This document shows positions 45,610 through 56,746 of a stretch of DNA of 64,000 nucleotides, piece after piece. Location: positions 1,364,001-1,428,000 of the forward strand of contig NZ_JAFIBU010000001.1 of the NCBI RefSeq assembly GCF_017833255.1, in the 5' to 3' direction. The notes beneath the pieces were generated by a model, which was given only the letters and a program-made list of their open reading frames with translations, had not been told where the DNA came from and ran no database searches. Within the stretch, counting starts at the first letter, position 1, and every line of letters begins with the position of its first letter. A program made the translations under genes and the position numbers. This stretch comes from Paenibacillus sp. PvR098. Lineage in GTDB: Bacteria > Bacillota > Bacilli > Paenibacillales > NBRC-103111.

Positions 45610-45840
45610 TTGCGTTCCTCCTGTGTTCCAAGACAATCTTGTCGTAACTTTTTTATGATACACTGTTTCATAGGTAAGTCCGTAGGAATGCAAGGTCCTA
45701 CAATTCCCATGTGTGAGAACAAGCGAATAGACGCATCCTAGGGTCATCATAAGCGTTCTTTACTATATCACAGCCGCAAAAGTGAAGCAAGCCCACCACT
45801 TCTCATCTCATACCCGAGGCTACTCCTAAGGAGGAAAACC

Positions 45841-46902
45841 ATGACTACCGAGCTGCTGTCCCCACCCGTCCGGGGCACACAAGTGTTTATCCCGGAGCTT
45901 GTGTATTTTGAACCTAATGCGCTGGCCTATCCCAAGGGGCAAAAAATCCTTGAATGGGCCAAGAAAGAAGGCCTGCCCATCCATATGACGACTTCACATA
46001 ACCGGATTACCAACCTGCCGGGTGAAAGTGAATTGGAGAAATACAGGATCGCCAAGAGAACATTGGTTGTCGGAATACGGAAGACGCTGAAATTCGATAC
46101 ATCTAAGCCTTCTGCCGAATATGCCATCCCTATAGCAACCGGCTGTATGGCGCATTGTCATTATTGTTACTTGCAAACCACACTAGGCGCCAAGCCATAT
46201 ATACGCGTTTATGTTAATGTGGACGACATATTGAAACAGGCTAAACAGTACATCGAAGAACGAGCGCCGGAGATCACCCGGTTTGAAGCCGCATGTACCT
46301 CGGACCCCGTTGGTCTTGAGCACATCAGCGGATCATTGAAGGAATTAATCGAATTTATGGCGAAGGAACCGTTAGGTCGACTTCGTTTCGTCACCAAGTT
46401 TCATCATGTGGATCCATTGCTGGATGCCAAACATAACGGGCACACGCGTTTTCGTTTCAGTGTGAATGCCGATTATGTCATCAAGCATTTTGAACCCGCG
46501 ACTTCAAGCTTTCAGGAAAGGATTACAGCCGCTGGTAAGGTCGCCAAAGCAGGCTATCCGCTTGGTTTTATTATTGCCCCGATTATTTGGCACGAAGGGT
46601 GGGAAGAAGGTTACGGCGAGCTTCTGCACAAAATCAAAGAGGCCCTTCCGGCGGAAGCGACCTCTGATTTGACCTTTGAACTGATCCAGCACCGATTCAC
46701 CAAAACCGCCAAAAATGTGATTCAGCGCCGTTACCCCAAAACAAAGCTGGAGATGGACGAAGCCAAACGAAAATATAAATGGGGGCGTTGGGGACAAGGC
46801 AAATACGTATATCCTGATGAGCAGGCCAACGCGCTAAGGGAGTATATTACCGAGCAAATTTTCATTCATTTTCCGCAGGCAAATATCGATTACTTTACCT
46901 GA
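45841..46902 (+). CDS. splB: Spore photoproduct lyase
   Basis: This radical-SAM enzyme repairs the spore photoproduct (a thymine dimer) during germination. The 353 residues carry the cluster motif CMAHCHYC (CxxxCxxC) near residue 100 and the family segments FEAACTSDPVGLEHISG and KFHHVDPLLD. The C-terminal half has GWEEGYGELL and a tyrosine-rich KYKWGRWGQGKYVY. AAGGAGG precedes the ATG. Its presence is strong evidence for a spore former. It is convergent with ccdA, seven bases apart. Confidence 0.95.
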   Translation: MTTELLSPPVRGTQVFIPELVYFEPNALAYPKGQKILEWAKKEGLPIHMTTSHNRITNLPGESELEKYRIAKRTLVVGIRKTLKFDTSKPSAEYAIPIATGCMAHCHYCYLQTTLGAKPYIRVYVNVDDILKQAKQYIEERAPEITRFEAACTSDPVGLEHISGSLKELIEFMAKEPLGRLRFVTKFHHVDPLLDAKHNGHTRFRFSVNADYVIKHFEPATSSFQERITAAGKVAKAGYPLGFIIAPIIWHEGWEEGYGELLHKIKEALPAEATSDLTFELIQHRFTKTAKNVIQRRYPKTKLEMDEAKRKYKWGRWGQGKYVYPDEQANALREYITEQIFIHFPQANIDYFT

Positions 46903-46908
46903 GAAAAC

Positions 46909-47616
46909 TTAGCCCATCCAGGCGGGGGTAATTTGCTGAAGCCAAATCGTGATTCTTGTCATTTGGTCCGTGTAGAGCAGGATACCCATAATAATCATCA
47001 GCCCCCCGCCCACTTTCATCAACGTGGAGGAATAGCGCATAATCCATTTGGTCGAGCCGATAAAGAACGCCAAGATAAAGAATGGAATCGCAAAGCCAAG
47101 CGAATAGGCCGTAATGAGCGGAAGCCAGGAGTCCGGCTCTGTTGCCGCAAGTAAAAGTATAGACGACAGAATCGGCCCAATGCAGGGGGACCATCCTGCG
47201 GCAAAGCCAATACCGATCAACAGCGACCCGATATAGCTTGCCGGTTTCGTTCTCACCTGCATCTTACGTTCTCTCAAGAGCCATTGGGGTTGGAAAATCC
47301 CCAGCATAAACAAACCCATTGCAAAAATAAAAATAGCGGACAGCTGTCTCATCAAATCACGGTAATCTATAAACAAGTTGGCAATAGCGCTTGCGCCAAG
47401 CCCCAAGCTGTAAAACACGATCGAGAAACCGGCAATAAAACTTAAGGTATGGGTCACCATTTTAAAACGAATTTCACGCGTTGATTGATCGCTTTTCAAC
47501 TGATTGACCGATACGCCTGTAATATAAGATAAATAAGAAGGATACAAAGGCAGACTGCATGGTGAAATAAAGGATAAAAAACCCGCCCAAAGCGCAATCC
47601 AGATGTTTAATTCCAC
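46909..47616 (-). CDS. ccdA: CcdA-type thiol-disulfide electron transfer membrane protein
   Basis: The 235 residues form six membrane helices with the DsbD/CcdA pattern: GFLSFISPCSLPLYPSYLSYITG near the start and the second cysteine helix FAAGWSPCIGPILSS. The two membrane cysteines move electrons from thioredoxin to extracytoplasmic proteins, used in cytochrome c maturation or sporulation. The start is GTG. It lies 25 bases behind znuB and is probably in the zinc operon. Confidence 0.9.
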   Translation of the reverse strand: MELNIWIALWAGFLSFISPCSLPLYPSYLSYITGVSVNQLKSDQSTREIRFKMVTHTLSFIAGFSIVFYSLGLGASAIANLFIDYRDLMRQLSAIFIFAMGLFMLGIFQPQWLLRERKMQVRTKPASYIGSLLIGIGFAAGWSPCIGPILSSILLLAATEPDSWLPLITAYSLGFAIPFFILAFFIGSTKWIMRYSSTLMKVGGGLMIIMGILLYTDQMTRITIWLQQITPAWMG

Positions 47617-47641
47617 AGGTAACTCTCACCCCTCAATGGTA

Positions 47642-48445
47642 CTAAGACCGCAATCCTCTTTTGACGAACATAATACAGATCAGCATGGCAATCAACACAA
47701 GCACGACCGTAGCTCCAGGAGCCAAATCCCATACCCCCGCGGATGTCAAGCCTATGAGTACTGCCGTCTCAGCGAATAAGATCGACCAGAAGATCGAGTG
47801 CTTGAAGCTTCGTGCGACAAGCAAACTGCATGCGACCGGTATCGTTAATAATGAGGAGACTAGCAGTGCGCCTACAATTTTGATCGAGACGCTGATCACC
47901 AGCGCCGTCAGCATCGTAATCATGATGTTATAGAAGCGGAGCGGCAGACCGCTGACTCCGGCTGCATCCTCATCGAAGAACAGCAGAAACATTTCTTTGT
48001 AATTGATGAGTACAAAGGCCGATACTACAACAGCTACAATGCCAACGACCCATAAGTCGGTGCTGTCAAGCGTATAGATGCTTCCGAATAAATAACTCAT
48101 TACATTGATGTTAAACCCTTTGCCCATCGTAAAAAGAAACGTAGCGAGCGCGATGCCGCCGGACATGATGATGGCGATCGATAGCTCCGCATACGTTTTG
48201 TAGGCTTTACGCAGCCATTCGATAGCGAAGGATGCGAGCAGCGCGAATATCAGCCCTACCCCAATCGGATACACGTTGATCAAGAATCCGAGGGCCACAC
48301 CTGCAATCGACACGTGAGCGAGCGTATCCCCGATCATGGACAAACGGCGTAGCACCAGAAATACCCCCATGAGCGGGGCTGTCAGTCCGATCAGAAGGCC
48401 GCCGAGCAGCGCGCGCTGAAAAAAATATTCGGTAAATATATCCAA
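47642..48445 (-). CDS. znuB: Zinc ABC transporter permease
   Basis: The 267-residue ABC-3 family permease has about eight membrane helices and the conserved RRLSMIGDTLAHVSIAGVALG near the start and ALLVSSLLTIPVACSLLVARSF at the end. It forms the membrane channel for zinc together with ZnuC and ZnuA encoded upstream. The start is TTG at 48445 after AGGAGA. Manganese transport cannot be excluded from the permease alone. Confidence 0.9.
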   Translation of the reverse strand: MDIFTEYFFQRALLGGLLIGLTAPLMGVFLVLRRLSMIGDTLAHVSIAGVALGFLINVYPIGVGLIFALLASFAIEWLRKAYKTYAELSIAIIMSGGIALATFLFTMGKGFNINVMSYLFGSIYTLDSTDLWVVGIVAVVVSAFVLINYKEMFLLFFDEDAAGVSGLPLRFYNIMITMLTALVISVSIKIVGALLVSSLLTIPVACSLLVARSFKHSIFWSILFAETAVLIGLTSAGVWDLAPGATVVLVLIAMLICIMFVKRGLRS

Positions 48446-48493
48446 CCCTTTTCTCTCCTATCTACTGTTACAAACCGATTGCTGCTTTGCAGG

Positions 48494-49276
48494 CTAAGTA
48501 AGTACTTCCATCTTTTCTCTAAGCTGCTGCATCGAATGGGTTAAGTCCGTTTCCCTGCAATTCTCCGGCTCGTGCGTGTGCTTAACGTAGAAAGACAGCC
48601 CGCCGCTCTTCTCCGCAGGCTCACTCCCGAGATACGACTCCATCATATCCATATCATGAGAAACCATCAAGAACGTAATATGGTGATGCTGGTGCATATG
48701 GCGAATCATACGGAAAAATCCGGCCTGCGTCTCCGCATCGATCCCAACGGTAGGCTCGTCCAAAATAAGCAGCTCCGGATTATTCACGAGCGCCCTGGCA
48801 AGAAACACCCGCTGCTGCTGTCCACCGGACAATTGACCGATCCTGCGGTCAGCCAAATCCTCGATCCGCATCGCGTACAGCGCATCGTCGCATTTGCTCC
48901 GCTGCTGCTTCGTCAGCCGCCGGAACATGTTTTTCTTCCCGAACAGACCGGAGGTGACCACCTCGCGGACAGTTGCCGGGAACAGAGGATTGAGCGCATT
49001 CTTCTGCGGCACGTACCCGATTCGTTCCCAATCTCGAAACTCTTTGAGTGATTGGCCGAACAAACGAATCTCACCGGAGGTAGGCTTCAGCAGGCCAACA
49101 ATCATTTTGAGCAGTGTAGTTTTGCCGGCTCCGTTAGCACCGATCAACCCGACAAAATCACGCTCCAGAATCGAATAGCTCAGGTTTTGTATTACGGTTT
49201 TGTTCTCATAAGAAAAAAAGACGTCATCGATCGTAACGATCTGCTGATGACATCCGGATTGAGCATGGTTTAGCAT
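48494..49276 (-). CDS. znuC: Zinc ABC transporter ATP-binding protein
   Basis: The 260 residues contain Walker A (GANGAGKTTLLKMI), the ABC signature LSGGQQQRVFLARAL, Walker B (LLILDEPTVGID) and the H-loop (MVSHDMDMM). It is a typical metal-uptake ATPase that energises the ZnuB permease. AAGGAG precedes the ATG. It lies between znuA and znuB, 30 and 48 bases apart, in one operon. Confidence 0.92.
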   Translation of the reverse strand: MLNHAQSGCHQQIVTIDDVFFSYENKTVIQNLSYSILERDFVGLIGANGAGKTTLLKMIVGLLKPTSGEIRLFGQSLKEFRDWERIGYVPQKNALNPLFPATVREVVTSGLFGKKNMFRRLTKQQRSKCDDALYAMRIEDLADRRIGQLSGGQQQRVFLARALVNNPELLILDEPTVGIDAETQAGFFRMIRHMHQHHHITFLMVSHDMDMMESYLGSEPAEKSGGLSFYVKHTHEPENCRETDLTHSMQQLREKMEVLT

Positions 49277-49306
49277 AGCAAAGCTCCTTAGTCGAAGGTC
49301 TCCCTT

Positions 49307-50317
49307 CTATTGTAATGCTTTTAATAAATTATTCAAATTGTTTTCCATAATTGACACATAATCCTCACCTTGCTGGACCTGTTCCTCCGTTAGCCCTTCG
49401 ATCGGATTCAGCACAAGGGTCTCCACCCCCGCATCATTGGCCAGCGTTCGAGCCAACTTATCGGAGACTAGCTCTTCAAAGAATATATATTTAAGCTGAT
49501 TATCTTTTATGAATTTAAGAATTCCCTGCATATCTTTCGAGGTCGGTTCGGCATCTGCCGAAAGGCCCATAATCGATTTTTGAGTCAAACCATACTCATG
49601 TGCCAGGTATCCGAACGATTGGTGCGATACGACGATTTCTTTCTTGGATGTGCCTGCCAGCTTCTCATTGTATTGGTTATGCAGCTCATCCAGCTGATCA
49701 GAGAGCTTTTTGAAGTTGGCTTCGTAGTCTGCTTGGTTCGCTGCGTCCGCTTTGACCAGAGCGTCTTTCACATTTTGCGCGATCAGCTTGGCATTGACCG
49801 GACTCAACCAAACGTGAGGGTCCATACCCGACTGCTCGTCTTGATGCTCATCCTTGTGTTCGTCATGAGCGGCAGCTTCGTGCCCTTTATCTTCTTCATG
49901 ACCATGATCATGTCCGTCATCCGTACCTGGAATGAGCTTAATCCTATGGCTTGCTTCCACGGCAGTCATTTGCGAATTCTTATCCAAGCTGCTCAGCGTC
50001 TGATCGACCCAGCCCTCGAACCCAGCTCCCAAATAGATGAATAAATCGGCCTTGGACAGGTTCGACATATCCTGGCCCTTCGGCGACCAATCATGAGGTT
50101 CAACTCCTGTTGGAACCAGATTGATCACGTTCACATGCTCCCCGCCAATTTTGGACGTGAAATCATACAGCGGATAAAAGCTTGCCACCACGTTGATTTT
50201 CCCATCCTCAAGGGCTTGCTGCGGCTTGCTGCTGCAGCCAGATAATATGATAGATAGCATGAGAACAAAAATAAATGGAATAACAGTACGTTGATACAGC
50301 TTTTGAAACGACATCAT
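49307..50317 (-). CDS. znuA: Zinc-binding lipoprotein ZnuA/AdcA
   Basis: The 336-residue protein has a lipoprotein signal peptide with lipobox LSGC (about residues 21-24) and then a cluster A-1 metal-binding fold. Between the first lobes is a histidine- and acid-rich loop (DGHDHGHEEDKGHE and following), typical of zinc rather than manganese binding proteins. DPHVWLSP, SHQSFGYLAHEYGL and FFEELVSDKLA carry the ligands. Two adjacent ATGs at 50317 and 50314 follow GGGGAG. A Zur-box-like site lies just upstream. Confidence 0.93.
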   Translation of the reverse strand: MMSFQKLYQRTVIPFIFVLMLSIILSGCSSKPQQALEDGKINVVASFYPLYDFTSKIGGEHVNVINLVPTGVEPHDWSPKGQDMSNLSKADLFIYLGAGFEGWVDQTLSSLDKNSQMTAVEASHRIKLIPGTDDGHDHGHEEDKGHEAAAHDEHKDEHQDEQSGMDPHVWLSPVNAKLIAQNVKDALVKADAANQADYEANFKKLSDQLDELHNQYNEKLAGTSKKEIVVSHQSFGYLAHEYGLTQKSIMGLSADAEPTSKDMQGILKFIKDNQLKYIFFEELVSDKLARTLANDAGVETLVLNPIEGLTEEQVQQGEDYVSIMENNLNNLLKALQ

Positions 50318-50336
50318 TAGATTCTCCCCTTTATGT

Positions 50337-50357
50337 AAATCGTAATTATTTTTATTT
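50337..50357. promoter_or_regulatory. Zur-box-like operator
   Basis: AAATCGTAATTATTTTTATTT matches the Bacillus Zur consensus (AAATCGTAATnATTACGATTT) in 17 of the 20 defined positions, with a perfect left half. It lies 20 bases upstream of znuA. A second partial site with ATTACGATT lies near 50417. Confidence 0.75.
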
Positions 50358-50445
50358 ATGAAGCAACAACGAAGATTATACCCCCCTCCAGACAACTTGT
50401 CAACGGTAAATGTAGAAATTACGATTGAGCTCCACATGGTATGTA

Positions 50446-50492
50446 AAAAGACCCTACAACCGGCTGATAGCCGCGCGCCATAGGGTCTTTTA
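50446..50492 (-). terminator. metG terminator
   Basis: AAAAGACCCTA and TAGGGTCTTTT form an 11-base stem with an inner hairpin, about 50 bases behind the metG stop. T-runs on both sides allow bidirectional use. Confidence 0.8.
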
Positions 50493-50539
50493 GTCAGAGA
50501 GTTCTTCTTATTTCCATGCCCAAAGTGAACGTTCTTTCG

Positions 50540-52552
<2,013 letters not shown>

Positions 52553-52655
52553 TTACAGGTTAAAATCTGCGCCTTCCGTATAAGAAGGCATTTGTAGAGC
52601 TTAGTGTTACGAAATTCGTTTCGTATGAGCTTTGCGTTGCGATCGATTTATCTGC

Positions 52656-52690
52656 ACAAAAAAAGCCCTCATCCCTTTGGGACGAGAGCT
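52656..52690 (-). terminator. T-box terminator of metG leader
   Basis: On the minus strand AGCTCTCGTCCC and GGGATGAGGGCT form a long stem with loop AAA, followed by seven T's. It sits after the T-box sequence and competes with the antiterminator. Confidence 0.85.
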
Positions 52691-52990
52691 TCTGCTCACG
52701 CGGTACCACCCAACTTCCCCCAATCACGTTCGCGAGTAGACAACATACCATCCACTACTCCGTTCGGGGCTCAGCGGTCAATGACGACCTTCCGTTAACG
52801 CCGGAAATACGATGAGAGCTGACCATAGGGTATCTGACTCTCCCAAAGCACGATTCGTGTTAGGATGACGACAGATGGTCTAACGTTCCAACGGCTCACC
52901 TTCATATCCTCCAGGACCATTTTCCTCTGCTTCAACCCGTCGGTTCTCAGCTCCTCCGACTCTCTGTGCGGCTTCACCCAAAGTACTTAT
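52656..52990 (-). ncRNA. T-box riboswitch (methionine) upstream of metG
   Basis: The T-box core GGGTGGTACCGCG lies at 52699-52711 (minus strand). Stem I shows GATAAGTA at its base, AGAGAGTCGGAGGAGCTGAG (AG bulge and distal part) and GGAAAATGGTCCTGGAG in the specifier region. The codon ATG at 52918-52920 occupies the specifier position, fitting uncharged tRNA-Met. Binding of uncharged tRNA would favour the antiterminator and metG expression. Confidence 0.9.
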
Positions 52991-53038
52991 CCGTTCATAG
53001 GATGTTATGCCAAATATATCGAAAATCCCCTATCCCTG

Positions 53039-53251
53039 TCAAGGCACGTGATCTACTCCACCGGGATGAAACGGGTGGCATTTGCAAATCCGTTTGACCG
53101 CAAGCCACGATCCGCGCGCCGCACCGTGGCGCTCCAGCGCTTCTAAGGCATACGCAGAACAGGTGGGATAAAACCGGCAGGTCGGCGGCTTCAGCGGAGA
53201 GATGAACTTCCTGTAGAACACTACGCCTCCCCGCAAAACTTGCTTCACCAT
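53039..53251 (-). CDS. yidD: Membrane protein insertion efficiency factor YidD
   Basis: The 70 residues match Yid[34 protein letters not shown] with its three conserved cysteines, then [17 protein letters not shown]. YidD helps YidC insert membrane proteins and is usually near rnpA/yidC; here it is alone between the mreB-like gene and metG. AAGGGG precedes the ATG. Confidence 0.93.
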   Translation of the reverse strand: MVKQVLRGGVVFYRKFISPLKPPTCRFYPTCSAYALEALERHGAARGSWLAVKRICKCHPFHPGGVDHVP

Positions 53252-53400
53252 TGGCGGAGCCCCTTTTCCATCACTTCCATAACAGTTTTATGATGCCGTA
53301 TGATGGGAGCTATGTCAAATCGTTTCCTTCCGGAGACTGCGAGCCCAAAGACCCTTCTCGTGCTCGCAGCCTCTCCAAGAAGCTTTCCCGGTCGGTCGCT

Positions 53401-54474
53401 CTATGCATCGCTCCGCACGGTATCCTCTTCTACCTTCGTTGCCGCCACTTCCCGCACAGCCATATGGCTGGACTTGCTCAAGCGCCCGTTTAGGTAGTCC
53501 AGCATCCGTCCAGCGCCTAACGCGGTACAGTCCATCGGCTGGTCCGCAATGTGGACGGGTACACCGGTTTCCTTTTGAATTCGTTCATCCAGCCCGTGAA
53601 GCAGAGCCCCGCCGCCGCACAGCAGAATGCCCCGATCCATCACATCCCCGGCCAACTCCGGCGGGCATCGCTCCAGCGTCACCCGGATCGCATCGAGAAC
53701 GGTCAGCAAGAAATCGTCCATCAATGAAGAAATTTCACCCGAGGTCAGTCGGAGGGACCGCGGCAGTCCATCGATCAAGTCCCTCCCTCTGATATCGATG
53801 CCGTCCTCCCCACTGGACTCCAATACCGATCCGATCCGCTTCTTGATCTCTTCGGCCGTCCTCTCTCCGATGGCCAGACTATACGTACGTTTGACATAAT
53901 CGATGATGTCCTTATCAATGGACATCCCTGCACGGCGCACCGTATGGCTCACCACAATCCCGCCTAACGAGAGAACCGCCACTTGGCTCGTTCCGCCTCC
54001 GATATCGAGCACCAGACTCCCGATAGGCTCGTCCACAGGAAGTCCGGCTCCTAGCGCTGCCGCAAGCGGCTCCTCCACCGCCACCGCCTTTTTCGCCCCT
54101 TTATGCACGACTGTCTCCTCAACAGCACGCTTCTGGACATTCGTGATACCGCACGGGACCGAGATATATACCTGTGAGCTTCGAAACCAAGGTGCTCGCC
54201 CTTGAACCTTCTTAATAAAAAGCTGCAGCATAGAGCTGGTCATATCAAAATTGGCAATCACGCCATCCATAAGCGGATATATGATATCGATGTTGCCTGG
54301 CGTCCGACCGATCATAGCCTGAGCCTCTGCTCCGACGGCAACAATCTCGCCCGTATCCTTACGAACGGCAACCACGGAAGGCTCCCTCAGCACAATCCCT
54401 TTTCCCTGCTGGTAAATCACCGTATTAGATGTGCCGAGATCTATTCCATAAAGCATATCAAATCGTTTTAACAT
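53401..54474 (-). CDS. MreB/Mbl-type actin homologue
   Basis: The 357-residue protein has the actin fold: YGIDLGTSNTVIYQQGKGIVLREPSVVA (phosphate 1), VPCGITNVQKRAVEE, VLDIGGGTSQVAVLSLGG (phosphate 2) and DRGILLCGGGALLHGLDERI (adenosine). MreB proteins form filaments under the membrane that guide cell-wall synthesis. The C-terminal end (VREVAATKVEEDTVRSDA) is a short extension. The gene is not next to mreC/mreD, and its start overlaps the end of the histidine kinase gene, so it is probably a paralogue regulated with the two-component pair. Confidence 0.9.
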   Translation of the reverse strand: MLKRFDMLYGIDLGTSNTVIYQQGKGIVLREPSVVAVRKDTGEIVAVGAEAQAMIGRTPGNIDIIYPLMDGVIANFDMTSSMLQLFIKKVQGRAPWFRSSQVYISVPCGITNVQKRAVEETVVHKGAKKAVAVEEPLAAALGAGLPVDEPIGSLVLDIGGGTSQVAVLSLGGIVVSHTVRRAGMSIDKDIIDYVKRTYSLAIGERTAEEIKKRIGSVLESSGEDGIDIRGRDLIDGLPRSLRLTSGEISSLMDDFLLTVLDAIRVTLERCPPELAGDVMDRGILLCGGGALLHGLDERIQKETGVPVHIADQPMDCTALGAGRMLDYLNGRLSKSSHMAVREVAATKVEEDTVRSDA

Positions 54475-55925
54475 GTCGAACTTCCTCCTTCAAGTGCTGT
54501 ATGAATGGTGGGCAATCGGAGCTCAAATACCGTCCCTTTGCCAATTTCGCTTCGTACCGATACCGTTCCCCCATGTAAATCCACAAGCTCACGAACGATC
54601 GCGAGGCCTAGGCCGGTGCCCAGGTTCTTTTTGGTGCGTCCCCGGTCGACCTTGAAGAATCGCTCCCAAATCATTTCCTGATCGTCCGGCGAAATGCCAA
54701 TACCGGTATCCGATACATTCAAATGAATAAAACCGGGCTCACTCCGAGCCTTTAAGGTAATGCGACCTTCCTCCGTAAATTTGACCGCATTTTTCACTAA
54801 ATTTTTTAAAATTTGCTCCAACCTGTCTGGATCCGCGTACGCTTTCGGAAGCTCCTCTTCTGCGAATACTTCAATCACCGTGTTTTTTTCGGCGGATTCC
54901 GGCTCAAAGGTCGATGCGACATGCGACATCACCCGATATACATCCACGGGGCTTCTTGCCAGTGCGATCTCGTTATTTTCCAGCTTGATGAGATCCATGA
55001 TGTCGTCCACGAGCCGGTTCATATGAAGCGTTTCTTTATATATGATGTCGTAATATCTAGGCTTGGCCGCATCATCGATCAAATCGTCCTGCAGCGCCTC
55101 AAGAAACCCCTGCATGGCCGTCAGCGGCGTGCGCAGCTCGTGGGAAACATTGGCGAGAAAATCCTGCCGAATCTGCTCCAGCTTTCTTTTTTCGTAATCG
55201 ATCTTCTCCAGCTTTTCCCCCATTTGATTAATTGTTGCCGCTAGGTCACCGATTTCATCCTTCGATGGAATTTGGATTCGCTCCCCGTAGTCTCCGAGCC
55301 CGATTTTGGAGGCTACCTTATCGATTTCGCGCAAAGGACGGGAAATCGACCAAGATAAGTAGGAAGCAATCGCCGCGGACAGCATCATGCCAAGGAGCGT
55401 TACCCACAGAATCATCTCCCTCATGCTCGTGATCGTTTGGTTCATCCCTACGACCGGCGCATGCAGCACGATACCTCCATAGACAACATCGTCCTTCCCC
55501 CAAGGGACGGCAACGGACAGCATTGACTCCCTCAAGCCTTCAAATTGCAGATTCAGTGTAGCGTCTTCGCCTGCAAGCACCTTGCGTACGATGGAAGCCT
55601 CAACGGATTTTCCAATATATACTTCGTCCTTGCTGGATGTCGCGACAATGCGGCCGTTCTGGTCAAACGTCCAGATTCGCGTATCGAACGATTGGTCAAA
55701 AAATAACAGCAGCTCCTTCATACGCTCATCAGAATTCTGGAAATTTTGTATGGTGAGATTGACCCGTTTTGCCTTCCGAAGCAGCTCCTCACGCTGTGTG
55801 TCGACAATATAATCCTTGGTCCAAAAAGACAAAAGAAGGCCCACCGCGCAAAGACCGAGCAGCACCGTAAACATGTAACTGAACAACAGCCGGCGAAAAA
55901 TGCTTTTATGAACGCCAAAAATCAT
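54468..55925 (-). CDS. Sensor histidine kinase
   Basis: The 485 residues show two membrane helices (about 12-33 and 172-193) with a periplasmic-type cache-like sensor between them (IWTFDQNGRIVATSS). These are followed by HAMP, the phospho-acceptor helix with H262 (VSHELRTPLTAM) and the HATPase domain (N box LVKNAVKF, G1 DTGIGISPDD, G2 GTGLGLAI). It overlaps the response regulator by four bases and the mreB-like gene by seven, so the three are translationally linked. The signal is unknown. Confidence 0.93.
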   Translation of the reverse strand: MIFGVHKSIFRRLLFSYMFTVLLGLCAVGLLLSFWTKDYIVDTQREELLRKAKRVNLTIQNFQNSDERMKELLLFFDQSFDTRIWTFDQNGRIVATSSKDEVYIGKSVEASIVRKVLAGEDATLNLQFEGLRESMLSVAVPWGKDDVVYGGIVLHAPVVGMNQTITSMREMILWVTLLGMMLSAAIASYLSWSISRPLREIDKVASKIGLGDYGERIQIPSKDEIGDLAATINQMGEKLEKIDYEKRKLEQIRQDFLANVSHELRTPLTAMQGFLEALQDDLIDDAAKPRYYDIIYKETLHMNRLVDDIMDLIKLENNEIALARSPVDVYRVMSHVASTFEPESAEKNTVIEVFAEEELPKAYADPDRLEQILKNLVKNAVKFTEEGRITLKARSEPGFIHLNVSDTGIGISPDDQEMIWERFFKVDRGRTKKNLGTGLGLAIVRELVDLHGGTVSVRSEIGKGTVFELRLPTIHTALEGGSSTC

Positions 55926-56614
55926 CGTTCCGCCTCAAATTTATAACCGACTCCCCATATCGTCTGGATACATTCCCTTTTATACGGATTCAGCTTCTCC
56001 CGCAGCTTCTTGACATGCACATCTACGGTACGGATATCTCCGATAAAATCATAGCCCCACACCTGCTCCAACAGCTGCTCTCTGGTGAACACCGTTCCCG
56101 GCGATTTCGCCAAATGCGTTAACAGGTCGAACTCTTTCGGACGCAGTGTTATTTTTTCTTCCCCTGCCAGCACCTCACGTCGATCCGTATGAATAGACAA
56201 ACCGTCGAAGGCATACGTCTGCTCCTGCTCCTCTGAGGATTTTCTAGGCTGCATCCGGCGAAAAATCGCTTTAATTCGTGCGACAAGCTCTCGGGGACTG
56301 AACGGTTTCGTAACATAATCGTCGGCCCCGAGCTCGAGTCCAAGCACTCGGTCAATCTCCTCGCCTTTGGCGGTCAGCATAATGATCGGGATATCATACC
56401 GTTTCAATATTTGGCGGCACGCTTCATAGCCGTCCATTTTGGGCATCATGACATCTAATATAATAATGTCCGGAGATTCCTTCTCTACCATCTCCAGAGC
56501 GGCTTCTCCATCTTGGGCTTCCACCATTTCTATATGCTGTTTTTCAAAATAGAGCCTTATGATTTCCCGTACATTCGGGTCATCGTCGGCTACAAGGACC
56601 TTCCAGGGATTCAT
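55922..56614 (-). CDS. OmpR/PhoB-family response regulator
   Basis: The 230 residues contain a receiver domain with acidic pocket DDD (about 10-12), phospho-acceptor D54 (LDVMMPKMDG), TAKGEE and the conserved lysine in VTKPF. The winged-helix DNA-binding domain follows (RPKEFDLLTHLAKSPGTVFTREQLLEQVWG ... TVDVHVKKLREKL). The start at 56614 follows AAAGGAG by nine bases. It is partner of the kinase gene that overlaps its end. Confidence 0.95.
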   Translation of the reverse strand: MNPWKVLVADDDPNVREIIRLYFEKQHIEMVEAQDGEAALEMVEKESPDIIILDVMMPKMDGYEACRQILKRYDIPIIMLTAKGEEIDRVLGLELGADDYVTKPFSPRELVARIKAIFRRMQPRKSSEEQEQTYAFDGLSIHTDRREVLAGEEKITLRPKEFDLLTHLAKSPGTVFTREQLLEQVWGYDFIGDIRTVDVHVKKLREKLNPYKRECIQTIWGVGYKFEAER

Positions 56615-56693
56615 CGATTCATGCTCCTTTGTATGTATGCAGTTCCTATAGCATTCTCCATCAGCTTTGATTTTGCGGGGGGAAACAAGAAAA

Positions 56694-56740
56694 AGGAAGC
56701 TATTTCCTTCATGTCGGAACATAAAGGAAGCAGCCTCCGG
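56694..56740 (-). terminator. Probable terminator behind the small lipoprotein gene
   Basis: On the minus strand CTTCCTTTATG and CATGAAGGAAATAG form an imperfect stem around TTCCGA, followed by CTTCCTTTTTCTT. It lies between the lipoprotein gene and the response regulator. Confidence 0.5.
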
Positions 56741-56746
56741 GGTATC

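Noticed and set aside
53403-53792. Plus-strand open frames within the mreB-like gene
   Set aside because: They are out-of-frame readings of a well-supported coding sequence on the other strand.
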